Source: Aurantibacter sp042094015 (GTDB lineage: Bacteria > Bacteroidota > Bacteroidia > Flavobacteriales > Flavobacteriaceae). From it: 60,076 bases of DNA. The position numbers and the translations under genes are program-made. The notes beneath the pieces were generated by a model. It made no database searches, was not told where the DNA came from, and worked only from the letters and a program-made list of their open reading frames with translations. The stretch is taken from contig NZ_JBELDZ010000005.1 of assembly GCF_042094015.1 (NCBI RefSeq), positions 1 through 60,076 on the forward strand. Direction: 5' to 3'. Position 1 is the stretch's first letter, and each line of letters starts with the position of its first letter. Below are positions 36,236-44,780 of the stretch, in pieces.

Positions 36236-36973
36236 TTATGTAAATTTAATAGCGTTTGTAATGGTTTTCTCCACAGTTTGTATTAGTTCTTCAGTGTCAA
36301 AATTAGCTACATTAAGATAGTCGTGAACTGTAAATGTAATTTGATGACCAATTCCCATTGGAAATTTACCGTAAGGTAGGGATTTCCATGAGTTATTTAT
36401 AGTGATTGGAATAACAATTGCGTTTGGTGCTTTTCTAAATAATACTGTAAGACCTTTAGTTTGAAATGGTTTTGGTTTACCTGTCTTACTTCTAGTTCCT
36501 TCTGGAAAAATAACTACGGCACGCTTATGCTTTTCAATATACTTAGCTATTTTAGAAATTTCTGAAATAGCTTGTCTTGGATTTTTACGATCTATTAAAA
36601 CAGAACCACCAACACGTAAGTTGTATGATACACTAGGAAATCCATAACCTAATTCTTTTTTACTTATAAATTTTGGATGAAATTTACGCATAAACCAAAT
36701 TATAGGCGGAATATCATTCATTGATTGATGATTTGCTACAATAATTACAGGTCTATCTGTTGGGATATTTTTAGGGATTTTAAAACTATATCTAAAACCT
36801 AATAAATGTAAGCATCTTGTTAGTCCACAGTTTAAAAAAGCTACACTTTTTTTATGCGCACTGTAACCAAAAACTTTATAGCAAATAACTTGAATAGGAT
36901 GAAATATGACTAAAAGCAACCCAAAAAAGAAGAAGTAAATAACGGTTAACGGATATGCTAATAATTTTCTCAT
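36236..36973 (-). CDS. plsC: 1-acyl-sn-glycerol-3-phosphate acyltransferase
   Basis: An inner-membrane acyltransferase that makes phosphatidic acid. The catalytic NHX4D block is ANHQSMNDIP, followed by FPEGTRSKTGKPKPFQTKG for glycerol phosphate binding and IVIPITINNSW. N-terminal hydrophobic segment (VIYFFFFGLLLVIFHPIQVI) anchors it. The 245 residues are normal. It starts the plsC-desaturase pair. Confidence 0.93.
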   Translation of the reverse strand: MRKLLAYPLTVIYFFFFGLLLVIFHPIQVICYKVFGYSAHKKSVAFLNCGLTRCLHLLGFRYSFKIPKNIPTDRPVIIVANHQSMNDIPPIIWFMRKFHPKFISKKELGYGFPSVSYNLRVGGSVLIDRKNPRQAISEISKIAKYIEKHKRAVVIFPEGTRSKTGKPKPFQTKGLTVLFRKAPNAIVIPITINNSWKSLPYGKFPMGIGHQITFTVHDYLNVANFDTEELIQTVEKTITNAIKFT

Positions 36974-36996
36974 TTTTAAAACCTAGTAATATTTAA

Positions 36997-37004
36997 CAAA
37001 AATA
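36997..37004 (-). promoter_or_regulatory. plsC -7 element
   Basis: TATTTTTG on the minus strand matches TAnnTTTG, 23 bases before the plsC ATG. Confidence 0.45.
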
Positions 37005-37027
37005 GACACATTTAAAGGATTAAGCAT

Positions 37028-37056
37028 AAAAAAACCACGCAAATTTGCGTGGTTTT
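37028..37056 (-). terminator. Terminator after the bacilliredoxin gene
   Basis: AAAACCACGCAAA and TTTGCGTGGTTTT form a perfect 13-bp inverted repeat with T-rich flanks on the minus strand, 22 bases after the stop. Confidence 0.88.
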
Positions 37057-37077
37057 ACTATGTGTGCATTGTAAATC

Positions 37078-37488
37078 TTAACAATGAGAATTGTAAGCAT
37101 CTTTTAAATTCTCTGCAATTAATTCTGCGGGTCTACCTTCAATATGATGACGTTCTAAAACGTGCACTAATTCGCCATCTTTAAATAAAGCCATACAAGG
37201 AGAACTTGGAGGGAAAGGCACCATAAATTCACGCGCTTTATTTACTGCGTCTTTATCTACTCCTGCAAAAACCGTTACGGTATGGTTTGGCTTAATTGCA
37301 TTATCTAAACTCATTTTTGCGCCTGGTCTTGCATTGGCTGCAGCACAACCACAAACAGAGTTTATTACTAAAAGTGTAGTTCCTTCTTTAGAGATAGCAC
37401 TAGTTACATCTTGTGCTGTATGTAATTCTTGAAAACCTGCAATGGTTAAATCTTCACGCATTGGTTTTACTAATTGTTCTGGATACAT
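37078..37488 (-). CDS. Bacilliredoxin, BrxA/BrxB (YphP/YqiW) family
   Basis: A small thioredoxin-like protein that removes bacillithiol from oxidised protein cysteines. The CGC active site is in NSVCGCAAANARPG. PFPPSSPCMALFKDGELVHVLERHHIEGR is the usual C-terminal block (in parts). I chose ATG 37488 (MYPEQLVKPM, 136 residues). A -7 box at 37513-37520 overlaps the longer frame's start at 37515, so that start cannot be used. Confidence 0.92.
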   Translation of the reverse strand: MYPEQLVKPMREDLTIAGFQELHTAQDVTSAISKEGTTLLVINSVCGCAAANARPGAKMSLDNAIKPNHTVTVFAGVDKDAVNKAREFMVPFPPSSPCMALFKDGELVHVLERHHIEGRPAELIAENLKDAYNSHC

Positions 37489-37512
37489 AATTTCAATTTT
37501 TATTTTATAATA

Positions 37513-37520
37513 CAAAGTTA
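37513..37520 (-). promoter_or_regulatory. Bacilliredoxin gene -7 element
   Basis: TAACTTTG on the minus strand, 24 bases before ATG 37488. It fixes the translation start downstream. Confidence 0.55.
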
Positions 37521-37657
37521 ATCAAAAACTATGCAAAAATTATAATAGCATCATCTTATAATACTTATAGTGCCATAAGGTCAGACTATAATTTCAAGCT
37601 TAATTATATAAAAGCATAAAATTTGTAACAAAAGTTAATATTAACTACTAACAATAG

Positions 37658-37665
37658 TATATTTG
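37658..37665 (+). promoter_or_regulatory. -7 element of the TerB-DnaJ gene
   Basis: TATATTTG matches the consensus exactly, 25 bases before the ATG. Confidence 0.5.
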
Positions 37666-37690
37666 AAAAACTGATTAAACAATAATACAA

Positions 37691-38458
37691 ATGAGTGCAT
37701 TTAAATGGATTGGTGCTACATTAGGTTGGTCTCTTGGCGGACCACTTGGCGCAATATTAGGGTTAGCTTTAGGAAGTTTAGGTGATGCTTTTTCGGATAA
37801 AGAAAAAACATTTACCATTGGAGATGGACAACAAAAGTCAAGAAGGTCTCAAAGATCAAGAGCAAGTCAAAATAACACACAACCTGGAGATTTTGAAGTA
37901 AGCTTATTGGTTTTAGCTTCTATAATTATAAAAGCTGATGGCGTACAAGATCAACGTGAATTAGATGTTGTTAGAAGTCAGTTTGTAAAAATGTATGGTA
38001 AAGATCGTGCCAATAATGCATTTAAATTGTTTAAAAGCATTAGTACACAAAATGTATCTGTAAGACAAATTTGTATGCAAATACAGCAACGTATGGATCA
38101 CGCATCTCGTTTACAATTGGTTCATTTTCTTTTTGATATTGCTAAAGCTGATGGACATGTACATGAAAAAGAAGAAGATCAAATTCATTCTATTGCAAGT
38201 TATCTAAATATTAATGCACGCGACTACGAAAGTCTTAAGGCCATGTTTTATAGCGCGAGTAACAATGCTTATAAAATATTAGAAATAGAGGATTCTGCTT
38301 CTATAGATCAAATTAAAAAAGCTTACAGACGTATGGCTAAAAAATTCCATCCAGACAAAGTAGAACATTTAGGTGAGGAACATAAAAAAGGTGCAGAAGC
38401 AAAATTTAAAGAAGTTTTAAAAGCTTATGAGCAGTTACAAGATGAGCGTGGGTTTTAG
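37691..38458 (+). CDS. TerB-like and DnaJ domain protein (DjlA-like)
   Basis: A 255-residue co-chaperone-type protein. The first 30 residues are a glycine-rich hydrophobic segment (ATLGWSLGGPLGAILGLALGSLGDAF) that could insert in the membrane. A TerB-like all-helical domain follows at about 65-175 (LLVLASIIIKADG and FDIAKADGHVHEKEED, both with the acidic DG motif). A C-terminal J domain carries the HPD motif (KKFHPDKVEHLG). This order resembles DjlA. Hsp70 partnering is inferred from HPD. Confidence 0.9.
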   Translation: MSAFKWIGATLGWSLGGPLGAILGLALGSLGDAFSDKEKTFTIGDGQQKSRRSQRSRASQNNTQPGDFEVSLLVLASIIIKADGVQDQRELDVVRSQFVKMYGKDRANNAFKLFKSISTQNVSVRQICMQIQQRMDHASRLQLVHFLFDIAKADGHVHEKEEDQIHSIASYLNINARDYESLKAMFYSASNNAYKILEIEDSASIDQIKKAYRRMAKKFHPDKVEHLGEEHKKGAEAKFKEVLKAYEQLQDERGF

Positions 38459-38487
38459 AGCTTAAGCTTTAAAATAATATAAAACAT

Positions 38488-38517
38488 AAAAAAGGTGAAA
38501 TTTCTTTCACCTTTTTT
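38488..38517 (+). terminator. Terminator after the TerB-DnaJ gene
   Basis: AAAAAAGGTGAAA and TTTCACCTTTTTT form a perfect 13-bp stem with a four-base loop. Confidence 0.9.
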
Positions 38518-38527
38518 GCCCCAAATC

Positions 38528-38559
38528 TACCATTAACTTAACCTACTTATGTTATGGTA
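38528..38559. repeat. Imperfect inverted repeat in the 379-base gap
   Basis: TACCATTAAC and GTTATGGTA pair with one bulged T across a 13-base loop. It has no T-run, so it is not an intrinsic terminator. It could be a protein site or an RNA stem. Confidence 0.45.
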
Positions 38560-38837
38560 AAGTAAATATAGTTGACTAATTCTTTTGTTTGTAATTTTTT
38601 TGTCAAAGTGTGATTTTACTCGTTAAAATGCTTTTAAAATAGTCTTATTGAATTATTTTAGTTAAAAACTAAGTCTTATTCTAATAATTAATCGACTTTT
38701 TATTCGTTTTTAAATGGTTTACGCATCTAATTTTTAGAAGTTACAGACCTTAATATAGTTTATTATACTAAATGATTTTGATGCTAATAAAATTAGCATT
38801 TAATTCGTTATATTGAAATCCAACAACTCAATAACTT

Positions 38838-39569
38838 ATGCTTTACAGATTCAAATTACTTCAAAATGTATTCCTTATTAGCTTTTTAAGTTTCGTATTA
38901 TGTTCTTGTAAAAAAGATAGGGTTTTAGAAGTTTCTGATTACGAATATAAAAACGACAAAACAGCATTAATAGAAGTTAATATTCAAACTGTAACAGGAA
39001 AATCTGATACCGCAAACAATATAAACCAAGAACTTTATAGTTTTGTTTGTAAAGGCTTTTATATAGACGCTTCTAAAGAAATACAAAATACGATAGAAGA
39101 TTGTGCTAACCAATTTAACGATAGTTATAGCAATTTTAAAACACAGTTTTCTAACGAGTTGTTTCAGGAATTACCAAAATGGGAAGCTTTTGTAGATGGA
39201 GAATTAATGCATCAAAGCGAGCTTTTACTGTCTTTTGCTATGAGTTCCAGTATAAATACCGGTGGATCTAAACCAATTACAAAAATTACATTTTTAAATT
39301 TCGATAAAGCTACAGGACAACAATTATCCTTTAATAATTTAGTTTCTAATAAAACTGAATTATTAAATACATTAAAACCATATTTAGAGCAAGAGTTATT
39401 TTCTTCATCTTTTAAAATTGAAGAATTTATATCTAAAAGCACCTTAAAAACGCCAGATCATTTTGGTTATAATGACTTAGGTATTGTAGCCCTTTACGAA
39501 ACATCAAATAACGATTACATAGAAGTTTCTGTGCCTTTTAATAAAGTTGAAGACTACTTAAACTATTAA
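38838..39569 (+). CDS. DUF3298/DUF4163-type lipoprotein
   Basis: A lipoprotein (Cys23 in FVLCSCKKD) of 243 residues. The C-terminal half, with ITKITFLNFDKATGQQLSFNNLVSNKTELLNTLKPYLE (in parts) and an ending near YIEVSVPFNKVEDYL, matches the DUF3298 (RsiV-like) domain. The N-terminal half fits DUF4163. Some relatives bind lysozyme, but this has not been shown for this group. Its stop shares TTAA (39566-39569) with the convergent DinB-family gene. Confidence 0.82.
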   Translation: MLYRFKLLQNVFLISFLSFVLCSCKKDRVLEVSDYEYKNDKTALIEVNIQTVTGKSDTANNINQELYSFVCKGFYIDASKEIQNTIEDCANQFNDSYSNFKTQFSNELFQELPKWEAFVDGELMHQSELLLSFAMSSSINTGGSKPITKITFLNFDKATGQQLSFNNLVSNKTELLNTLKPYLEQELFSSSFKIEEFISKSTLKTPDHFGYNDLGIVALYETSNNDYIEVSVPFNKVEDYLNY

Positions 39570-40027
39570 ACCCCTAAAGCTTTCTTTTGTGCTAAAATGT
39601 AGCCTAAATGAATTCCTTCATGGAAATTATTAAACGCAATTGCTTCTTCAGTAGTAGTTAAAGTACTTTTTGTAGAAACCGTATATTCATTATACGTTTT
39701 AAAGAACTTATTAGCGTAGTCTTCTTGAGTTTTTTCTATAGTAGAAAATAACAGTTCTTTTACCTCATCTACTTCATTTTGCGTGGCGTTATGCTCTGTT
39801 TTTGTGCCTTTTCTATATTTATCTACAAAAACATCTTCTAATAACATTGGTACGCCAGATAGTTTGTAAACTAATAATTGCTGTGTAGCAACTGTATGCG
39901 CAATATTCCAGAATATATTATTCTTAAATCCTTTTGGAACTGTATTTAATTGATCTAAAGTTAAGTTCTCTAAAAACATTTTAAAAAGCGCTCTGTTTTT
40001 TAAAGTTATATCGAAAGCAAAATCCAT
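39566..40027 (-). CDS. DinB family protein
   Basis: A four-helix-bundle protein of the DinB/YfiT superfamily, 153 residues. Likely metal-binding histidines are in WNIAHTVATQQ and NFHEGIHLGYI, the latter being the usual C-terminal H-x3-H pair. Members bind metal and some are thiol-dependent transferases; the substrate is unknown. I chose ATG 40027 (MDFAFDITLKN) because the 23 residues ahead of it are hydrophobic, unlike the family. Confidence 0.85.
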   Translation of the reverse strand: MDFAFDITLKNRALFKMFLENLTLDQLNTVPKGFKNNIFWNIAHTVATQQLLVYKLSGVPMLLEDVFVDKYRKGTKTEHNATQNEVDEVKELLFSTIEKTQEDYANKFFKTYNEYTVSTKSTLTTTEEAIAFNNFHEGIHLGYILAQKKALGV

Positions 40028-40110
40028 GGTTTTATTTTTTTTGATAAAGCTAAAAATTATGTTGAAGAATAAACTTAAATTTATATGAAATTTCAAGTTT
40101 TATTATAAAA

Positions 40111-40584
40111 ATGAAAAAACACCAATACAATGCAAAAATCCATTGGACAGGAAACCAAGGAAAAGGCACAGAAAACTATAAAGTTTATAAAAGAGATTAT
40201 ACTATAAGTATAAACGGTAAATCTCAAGATATTTTAGGCAGTAGCGATCCTGCTTTTTTAGGCGATAACACACGTTATAATCCAGAAGAATTTTTAGTAG
40301 CATCTGTTAGCTCTTGCCACATGTTATGGTATTTGCATTTATGCGCTACAAACAATATTGTAGTAACTAATTATACAGATAATGCAACAGGAATTATGGA
40401 AGAAACTAAAAATGGAAGCGGAAAATTTACAAGCATTACTTTACAACCAAACATTATAATTACGAATAAAAACAACATTGAAAAAGCAAAAAAATTACAC
40501 AAAGACGCTAATAAAATGTGTTTTATTGCCAATTCTTTAAATTTTAATATAGAGCACAAAGCTAGTATTTCGGCTTTAGATTAA
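40111..40584 (+). CDS. OsmC family peroxiredoxin-like protein
   Basis: A 157-residue cytoplasmic protein of the OsmC/Ohr fold, which reduces organic peroxides with two cysteines. One cysteine is in VSSCHMLWYLHLC and the second near ANKMCFIANSLN. NPEEFLVASVSSCHM is the family signature. Start MKKHQYNAKIHWTG is standard. It is followed 41 bases later by an Spx/ArsC-like gene, another thiol-redox protein. Confidence 0.92.
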   Translation: MKKHQYNAKIHWTGNQGKGTENYKVYKRDYTISINGKSQDILGSSDPAFLGDNTRYNPEEFLVASVSSCHMLWYLHLCATNNIVVTNYTDNATGIMEETKNGSGKFTSITLQPNIIITNKNNIEKAKKLHKDANKMCFIANSLNFNIEHKASISALD

Positions 40585-40625
40585 TTCAAAAAAGCGTTTC
40601 TTTGTAGCGTTAAAACCAAACAAAA

Positions 40626-40979
40626 ATGCAAATATTTTTCTACTTAAAATCGTGTTCTACGTGTAAACGTATTTTAGATGAGTTGAATTTACCAGAATCT
40701 GTAACACTTCAAAACATAAAAACGGAAGCTATTACAGAAGCGCAACTAGAAGAAATGAAAAATCTTGCAGGTTCTTACGAAGCTTTGTTTAGTAAACGTG
40801 CTACTTTATATAAGGAACGCGATTTAAAAAACAAGACCTTAACAGAAGCAGATTTTAAAGCCTTAATTTTAGAGCACTATACCTTTTTAAGTCGACCAGT
40901 ATTAGTTCTAAACAAAACTATTTTTGTTGGAAACTCTAAAAAAAATGTTGAAGCTGCTAAAGCCTTTTTAAATGAATAA
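40626..40979 (+). CDS. ArsC/Spx family thioredoxin-fold protein
   Basis: A 117-residue protein with the ArsC/Spx/MgsR fold. The N-terminal motif is SCSTCKRIL (CxxC, about residues 10-13). The C-terminal block LSRPVLVLNKTIFVGNSKK is shared with ArsC and YffB-type proteins. The CxxC and the size suit either a glutaredoxin-type arsenate reductase or an Spx-like regulator; sequence alone does not decide. Its last 8 bases overlap the EamA gene. Confidence 0.88.
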   Translation: MQIFFYLKSCSTCKRILDELNLPESVTLQNIKTEAITEAQLEEMKNLAGSYEALFSKRATLYKERDLKNKTLTEADFKALILEHYTFLSRPVLVLNKTIFVGNSKKNVEAAKAFLNE

Positions 40980-41880
40980 TAGAACTTTTGCTCTTATTGC
41001 TGTTTTTATGGTTCAACTCCTTTATGGATTAACTTTTACTTTTGCAAAAGGTATTATAGCCGAAGGTTTAATTAAGCCTTTCGGTTTTATTTTAGTTAGA
41101 ATTATTGGAGCGACTGCCTTATTTTGGTTACTTAGTTTATTCACTAAAAACGAAAAAATAGATCGTAAAGATTTTAAAACCTTCTTTTTTGCTTCCATTT
41201 TTGGAATTGCATTAAATATGTTAACCTTTTTTAAAGGATTAGAATATACAACACCAATAAACGCATCAGTTATCATGATAACTGCACCAATAATTGTGTT
41301 ACTATTATCTGCTATATTCTTATCAGAAAAACTAACCACTATAAAAGTGTGTGGAATTATTATTGGTTTTTCAGGCGCTTTAATTTTAAGTTTATATAGT
41401 TCTAGCGGAACTGCAATTGGTAGTAATGTGCCTTTGGGAAACTTCTTAGTATTTATTAATGCTGCTTCTTATTCGGTTTACATTATAATTGTTAAAAAAC
41501 TAACCGATAAGTATCATCCGTTTTCGTTTATAAAGTGGTTGTTTTTATTCGGTTTAATATTGGTTTTACCTTTTGGATATAACGAGTTAACTCAAATAGA
41601 ACTATATCAATTTACATATTACGATTTCTTTGCAGTTGCCTTTGTAACTATTGGCGCAACCTTTGGAACGTATTTATTAAACCCAATAGGCTTAAGGCAT
41701 TTAAAAGCTTCTACTGTAACTGCGTTTATATATCTACAACCAGTAATTGCTGCAATTTTTGCATTAGTTATGGGAATGGATACTATAGACACTGCTAAAG
41801 TTGTAGGTGCAGCATTAATATTTTCTGGTGTTTATTTAGTGACTAAAAAGAAAAAAGTAGCCACAAAAGATTCTTTATAA
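40972..41880 (+). CDS. EamA/DMT family transporter
   Basis: An inner-membrane transporter of 302 residues with ten hydrophobic segments arranged as two EamA repeats (for example FMVQLLYGLTFTFAKGI and FLVFINAASYSVYIIIVKKL). The substrate is unknown; relatives export amino acids or metabolites. It overlaps the preceding gene by 8 bases, so it is probably translationally coupled. It converges on the thioesterase gene with a 6-base overlap. Confidence 0.92.
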   Translation: MNNRTFALIAVFMVQLLYGLTFTFAKGIIAEGLIKPFGFILVRIIGATALFWLLSLFTKNEKIDRKDFKTFFFASIFGIALNMLTFFKGLEYTTPINASVIMITAPIIVLLLSAIFLSEKLTTIKVCGIIIGFSGALILSLYSSSGTAIGSNVPLGNFLVFINAASYSVYIIIVKKLTDKYHPFSFIKWLFLFGLILVLPFGYNELTQIELYQFTYYDFFAVAFVTIGATFGTYLLNPIGLRHLKASTVTAFIYLQPVIAAIFALVMGMDTIDTAKVVGAALIFSGVYLVTKKKKVATKDSL

Positions 41881-42354
41881 AACTAAATCTTTTGGTTTCT
41901 TACCAAAAGCTCTAGTATCTTCTTTGGTTAATATTTTATAGTTTTCGGCTTTTGGAAATTTGTTTGCCATAGCTAATAAATCTTCAGGTAAACCTGTAAG
42001 TTGCCTTGTGTTTAAATCTATCCAAGCGCCTAAAATTTCGCAATGTGCTAAATGCTTTCCTTTAGCGTTATAAAAATTATGGTCGAATTTAAAAAGTGTG
42101 CCATCTTCACTTAAACCAGAAACCTCAAGAGATACGTTTATGGTTTCACCTAAAAAAGCTTCTTTAAAATAATAAATGTGCTCGTAAAAAACTACTGGTC
42201 CTAAATGTGCTTTATTTAAAGCCAATAAAGAAAAACCGTGTGTTTGTAAAAAAGCAGTTCTAGTATGACTCATAAAATTTAAATAAGCAGAATTGGCTAA
42301 ATGTCTGTTAGCATCAATATCGCTCCAACGTAATTCAAAAGCTTTAGTGTACAT
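41875..42354 (-). CDS. Acyl-CoA thioesterase, 4-hydroxybenzoyl-CoA thioesterase-like
   Basis: A 159-residue hotdog-fold thioesterase. The active Asp lies in the N-terminal LRWSDIDANRHLANSAYLNFM, the characteristic 4HBT motif (D-x-D/N-x-x-x-H-x-x-N-x-x-Y). LGAWIDLNTRQLTGLPEDL is a late conserved segment. It hydrolyses acyl-CoA or acyl-ACP; chain preference is unknown. Confidence 0.9.
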   Translation of the reverse strand: MYTKAFELRWSDIDANRHLANSAYLNFMSHTRTAFLQTHGFSLLALNKAHLGPVVFYEHIYYFKEAFLGETINVSLEVSGLSEDGTLFKFDHNFYNAKGKHLAHCEILGAWIDLNTRQLTGLPEDLLAMANKFPKAENYKILTKEDTRAFGKKPKDLVL

Positions 42355-42444
42355 AGGTTTCTTTTTTTAGGTTGAACAAATTTACAATTCCATTTAGTAA
42401 TTGGTTTAAATTTCACAAACATTTATAATACTAGTGTATTTGTT

Positions 42445-42452
42445 TACCTTTG
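42445..42452 (+). promoter_or_regulatory. yicC-gmk -7 element
   Basis: TACCTTTG matches TAnnTTTG, 19 bases before the yicC ATG. Confidence 0.55.
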
Positions 42453-42471
42453 CAGACTTATTAATGAAGTT

Positions 42472-43329
42472 ATGATATATTCAATGACAGGTTATGGTAA
42501 ATCTGTTCTACAATTACCAACAAAAAAAGTATCTATAGAGTTAAAGTCTTTAAATAGTAAAAGTATTGACTTAAACGTTAGAATTCCTTCTATTTACAAA
42601 GCAAAGGAATTGAGTATTCGTAAAAAAATTGCTAATACATTAACACGTGGAAAAGTAGATTTTTCTATTTATGTTGAAACTACTGCAGACGATACTTCTA
42701 CTCAAATAAACCAACCTGTTGTTAAACAATATATGCAGCAATTAAAAGCTGTTGCTAATGCAGATGATGCTGAGTTGCTTAAAATGGCAATTCGTTTACC
42801 TGATGCGCTTAATACAGTTCGTGAAGAAATTAACGAAGACGAATGGTCTTTAATTAGCAAAGAAATTGATAATGCTTTAGATGCTATCTCTAATTATAGA
42901 TTAGACGAAGGAAAAGTTTTAGAACAAGATTTTAAAGACAGAATTGCAACTATAGGTAATTTACTTGAAGATGTAATTAAAATAGATCCAGAACGTGTTG
43001 AAGCGGTTAGGGAACGTTTACACAAAGGTGTTTCTGAATTAAAAGAAAAATACGACGAAAACCGTTTTGAACAAGAATTGGTTTATTATATTGAAAAGTA
43101 CGATATTACTGAAGAAAAAGTACGTTTAACAAATCACTTAAACTACTTTATAGAATCTATTAATTCTAAAGATTCTAACGGGAAAAAACTAGGATTTATA
43201 GCTCAAGAAATTGGTAGAGAAATAAATACTATTGGTTCTAAAAGTAATTTTGCGCCAATGCAACAATTGGTCGTTCAAATGAAAGATGAGCTAGAAAAAA
43301 TTAAGGAACAATTATTGAATGCACTTTAA
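42472..43329 (+). CDS. yicC: YicC family endoribonuclease
   Basis: A 285-residue cytoplasmic protein with the YicC N-terminus YSMTGYGKS and ELKSLNSKSIDLNVRIP. The C-terminal DUF1732 block is RLTNHLNYFIESINSKDSNGKKLGFIAQEIGREINTIGSKSN (in parts). E. coli YicC is an RNase acting on small RNA. It is followed 20 bases later by gmk, a common pairing. Confidence 0.94.
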   Translation: MIYSMTGYGKSVLQLPTKKVSIELKSLNSKSIDLNVRIPSIYKAKELSIRKKIANTLTRGKVDFSIYVETTADDTSTQINQPVVKQYMQQLKAVANADDAELLKMAIRLPDALNTVREEINEDEWSLISKEIDNALDAISNYRLDEGKVLEQDFKDRIATIGNLLEDVIKIDPERVEAVRERLHKGVSELKEKYDENRFEQELVYYIEKYDITEEKVRLTNHLNYFIESINSKDSNGKKLGFIAQEIGREINTIGSKSNFAPMQQLVVQMKDELEKIKEQLLNAL

Positions 43330-43349
43330 TAATTAAAAACAAAAATAAC

Positions 43350-43937
43350 GTGTCACAAAACAACCCAAATCAAGGTAAGCTAATTGTATTTTCGGCGCCT
43401 TCTGGATCAGGAAAAACAACAATTGTAAGACATTTATTAAAACAAGAAGCTTTAAACTTAGCGTTTTCAATTTCTGCTACATCTCGAGATAAACGAGGCG
43501 AAGAAGAACACGGAAAAGATTATTACTACTTATCTGCTCACGATTTTAAACAACATATAAAAGCTGAAGACTTTTTAGAATGGGAAGAAGTTTACCATAA
43601 TAACTTTTACGGGACTTTAAAAACGGAAGTAGAACGACTTTGGGCTTTAGGTAAAAACGTTATTTTTGACATAGATGTTTCTGGCGGTTTACGCATTAAA
43701 AAGAAATTTCCAGAACAAACTTTAGCCGTTTTTGTAAAACCACCAAGTATAGATGAGTTAAAGATTCGTTTAAAAAAGCGTAAAACAGAAACAGAAGACA
43801 AAATTAAAATGCGTGTTGCAAAAGCAAGTGCAGAACTTGCTACTTCGCCTCTATTTGATGTTATTATAGAAAATGATAATCTTGATAGAGCTTTAGCAGA
43901 AGCTGAGCAATTAGTTGGTGATTTTGTAAAAAAATAA
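43350..43937 (+). CDS. gmk: Guanylate kinase
   Basis: It phosphorylates GMP to GDP with ATP. The P-loop is SAPSGSGKTT (about residues 15-24). The GMP-binding segments are ISATSRDKRGEEEHGKDYYY and EWEEVYHNNFYGT. The 195 residues are normal. The start codon is GTG at 43350 (MSQNNPNQGK), as no ATG precedes the P-loop closely. Confidence 0.96.
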   Translation: MSQNNPNQGKLIVFSAPSGSGKTTIVRHLLKQEALNLAFSISATSRDKRGEEEHGKDYYYLSAHDFKQHIKAEDFLEWEEVYHNNFYGTLKTEVERLWALGKNVIFDIDVSGGLRIKKKFPEQTLAVFVKPPSIDELKIRLKKRKTETEDKIKMRVAKASAELATSPLFDVIIENDNLDRALAEAEQLVGDFVKK

Positions 43938-43955
43938 AAGAATTTAGAATTACAA

Positions 43956-43988
43956 AAGGGATATTTCGTAAATGAAATATTCCTTTTT
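43956..43988. terminator. Bidirectional terminator between gmk and lpxH
   Basis: AAGGGATATTTC and GAAATATTCCTT form a 12-bp stem with one G-T pair, followed by a T run. It separates convergent genes. Confidence 0.85.
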
Positions 43989-44009
43989 TTTATTAAGATA
44001 ATTACTTAA

Positions 44010-44765
44010 TTATTTATACTCTTTCAATTCCAAAGTCTCTCCATTAAATTCTCCATACGTATAGTACTGAATCCAATCGCCAAGATTAATGTATTTAGAG
44101 CTTTCTGAGACGTTTATATCTAAAGGCAAATGTCTATGTCCAAAAACATAATAATCTCTATGTTGTTGCGCTTCTTTACGCTTACAATATTGAACTAACC
44201 ATTCTTGGTCTTCGCCTAAAAACTTAGCATCATCATCTCCAGAAATCAATTTATTTTTAACAGACATATATTGCGCTAGTTTTACGCCAATATCTGGATG
44301 TAACCAACCAAAAAGCCATTTACTAAATGGATTAATAAACACTTTTTTCATGCGTTTGTAGCCTTTGTCTCCTGGACCTAATCCATCGCCGTGACCAATT
44401 AAAAAAGTAGTGTTGTTAAACGTGAAATCTTTTGGTTTATGAAAAACTTCAATATTAAGTTCGGTTTTAAAGTAATCTCTCATCCATAAATCGTGATTTC
44501 CTACAAAGAAATAAATAGGAATTCCAGAATCAGAGATTTCGGCTAATTTACCTAAAGTACGCGTAAAACCTTTTGGAACAACAGTTTTGTACTCAAACCA
44601 AAAATCGAATAAATCGCCTAATAAAAAAATAGCTGCGGCATCTTGTTTTACTTCATCTAACCAAGCTACAAACTTTTTTTCTCGAGGTAAAGATTGCTCC
44701 ATAGTTGGCGCGCCTAAATGGTTATCGCTAGAAAAATATACTTTTTTGCCTTTTGGTATTTGCAT
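44010..44765 (-). CDS. lpxH: UDP-2,3-diacylglucosamine diphosphatase
   Basis: A peripheral membrane metallophosphoesterase that makes lipid X in lipid A synthesis. The metal motifs are SDNHLGAP, GDLFDFW, GNHDLWM, IGHGDGLG and FGHRHLP. The 251 residues fit the LpxH group. The assignment over other calcineurin-like phosphatases rests on the Phe/Trp-rich DLFDFW and the HRHLP ends. It is 15 bases after the queD-like gene. Confidence 0.88.
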   Translation of the reverse strand: MQIPKGKKVYFSSDNHLGAPTMEQSLPREKKFVAWLDEVKQDAAAIFLLGDLFDFWFEYKTVVPKGFTRTLGKLAEISDSGIPIYFFVGNHDLWMRDYFKTELNIEVFHKPKDFTFNNTTFLIGHGDGLGPGDKGYKRMKKVFINPFSKWLFGWLHPDIGVKLAQYMSVKNKLISGDDDAKFLGEDQEWLVQYCKRKEAQQHRDYYVFGHRHLPLDINVSESSKYINLGDWIQYYTYGEFNGETLELKEYK

Positions 44766-44780
44766 TTGGTAAATATAAGT

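Larger units (their letters stand above)
38459..38837. other. 379-base non-coding region
   Basis: The first 60 bases hold the terminator of the DnaJ-like gene (38488-38517). An imperfect inverted repeat follows at 38528-38559. The remainder is very AT-rich with no frame I would call a gene on either strand. Near 38805-38818 TTATATTG resembles a weak -7 box for the DUF3298 lipoprotein. Confidence 0.6.
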
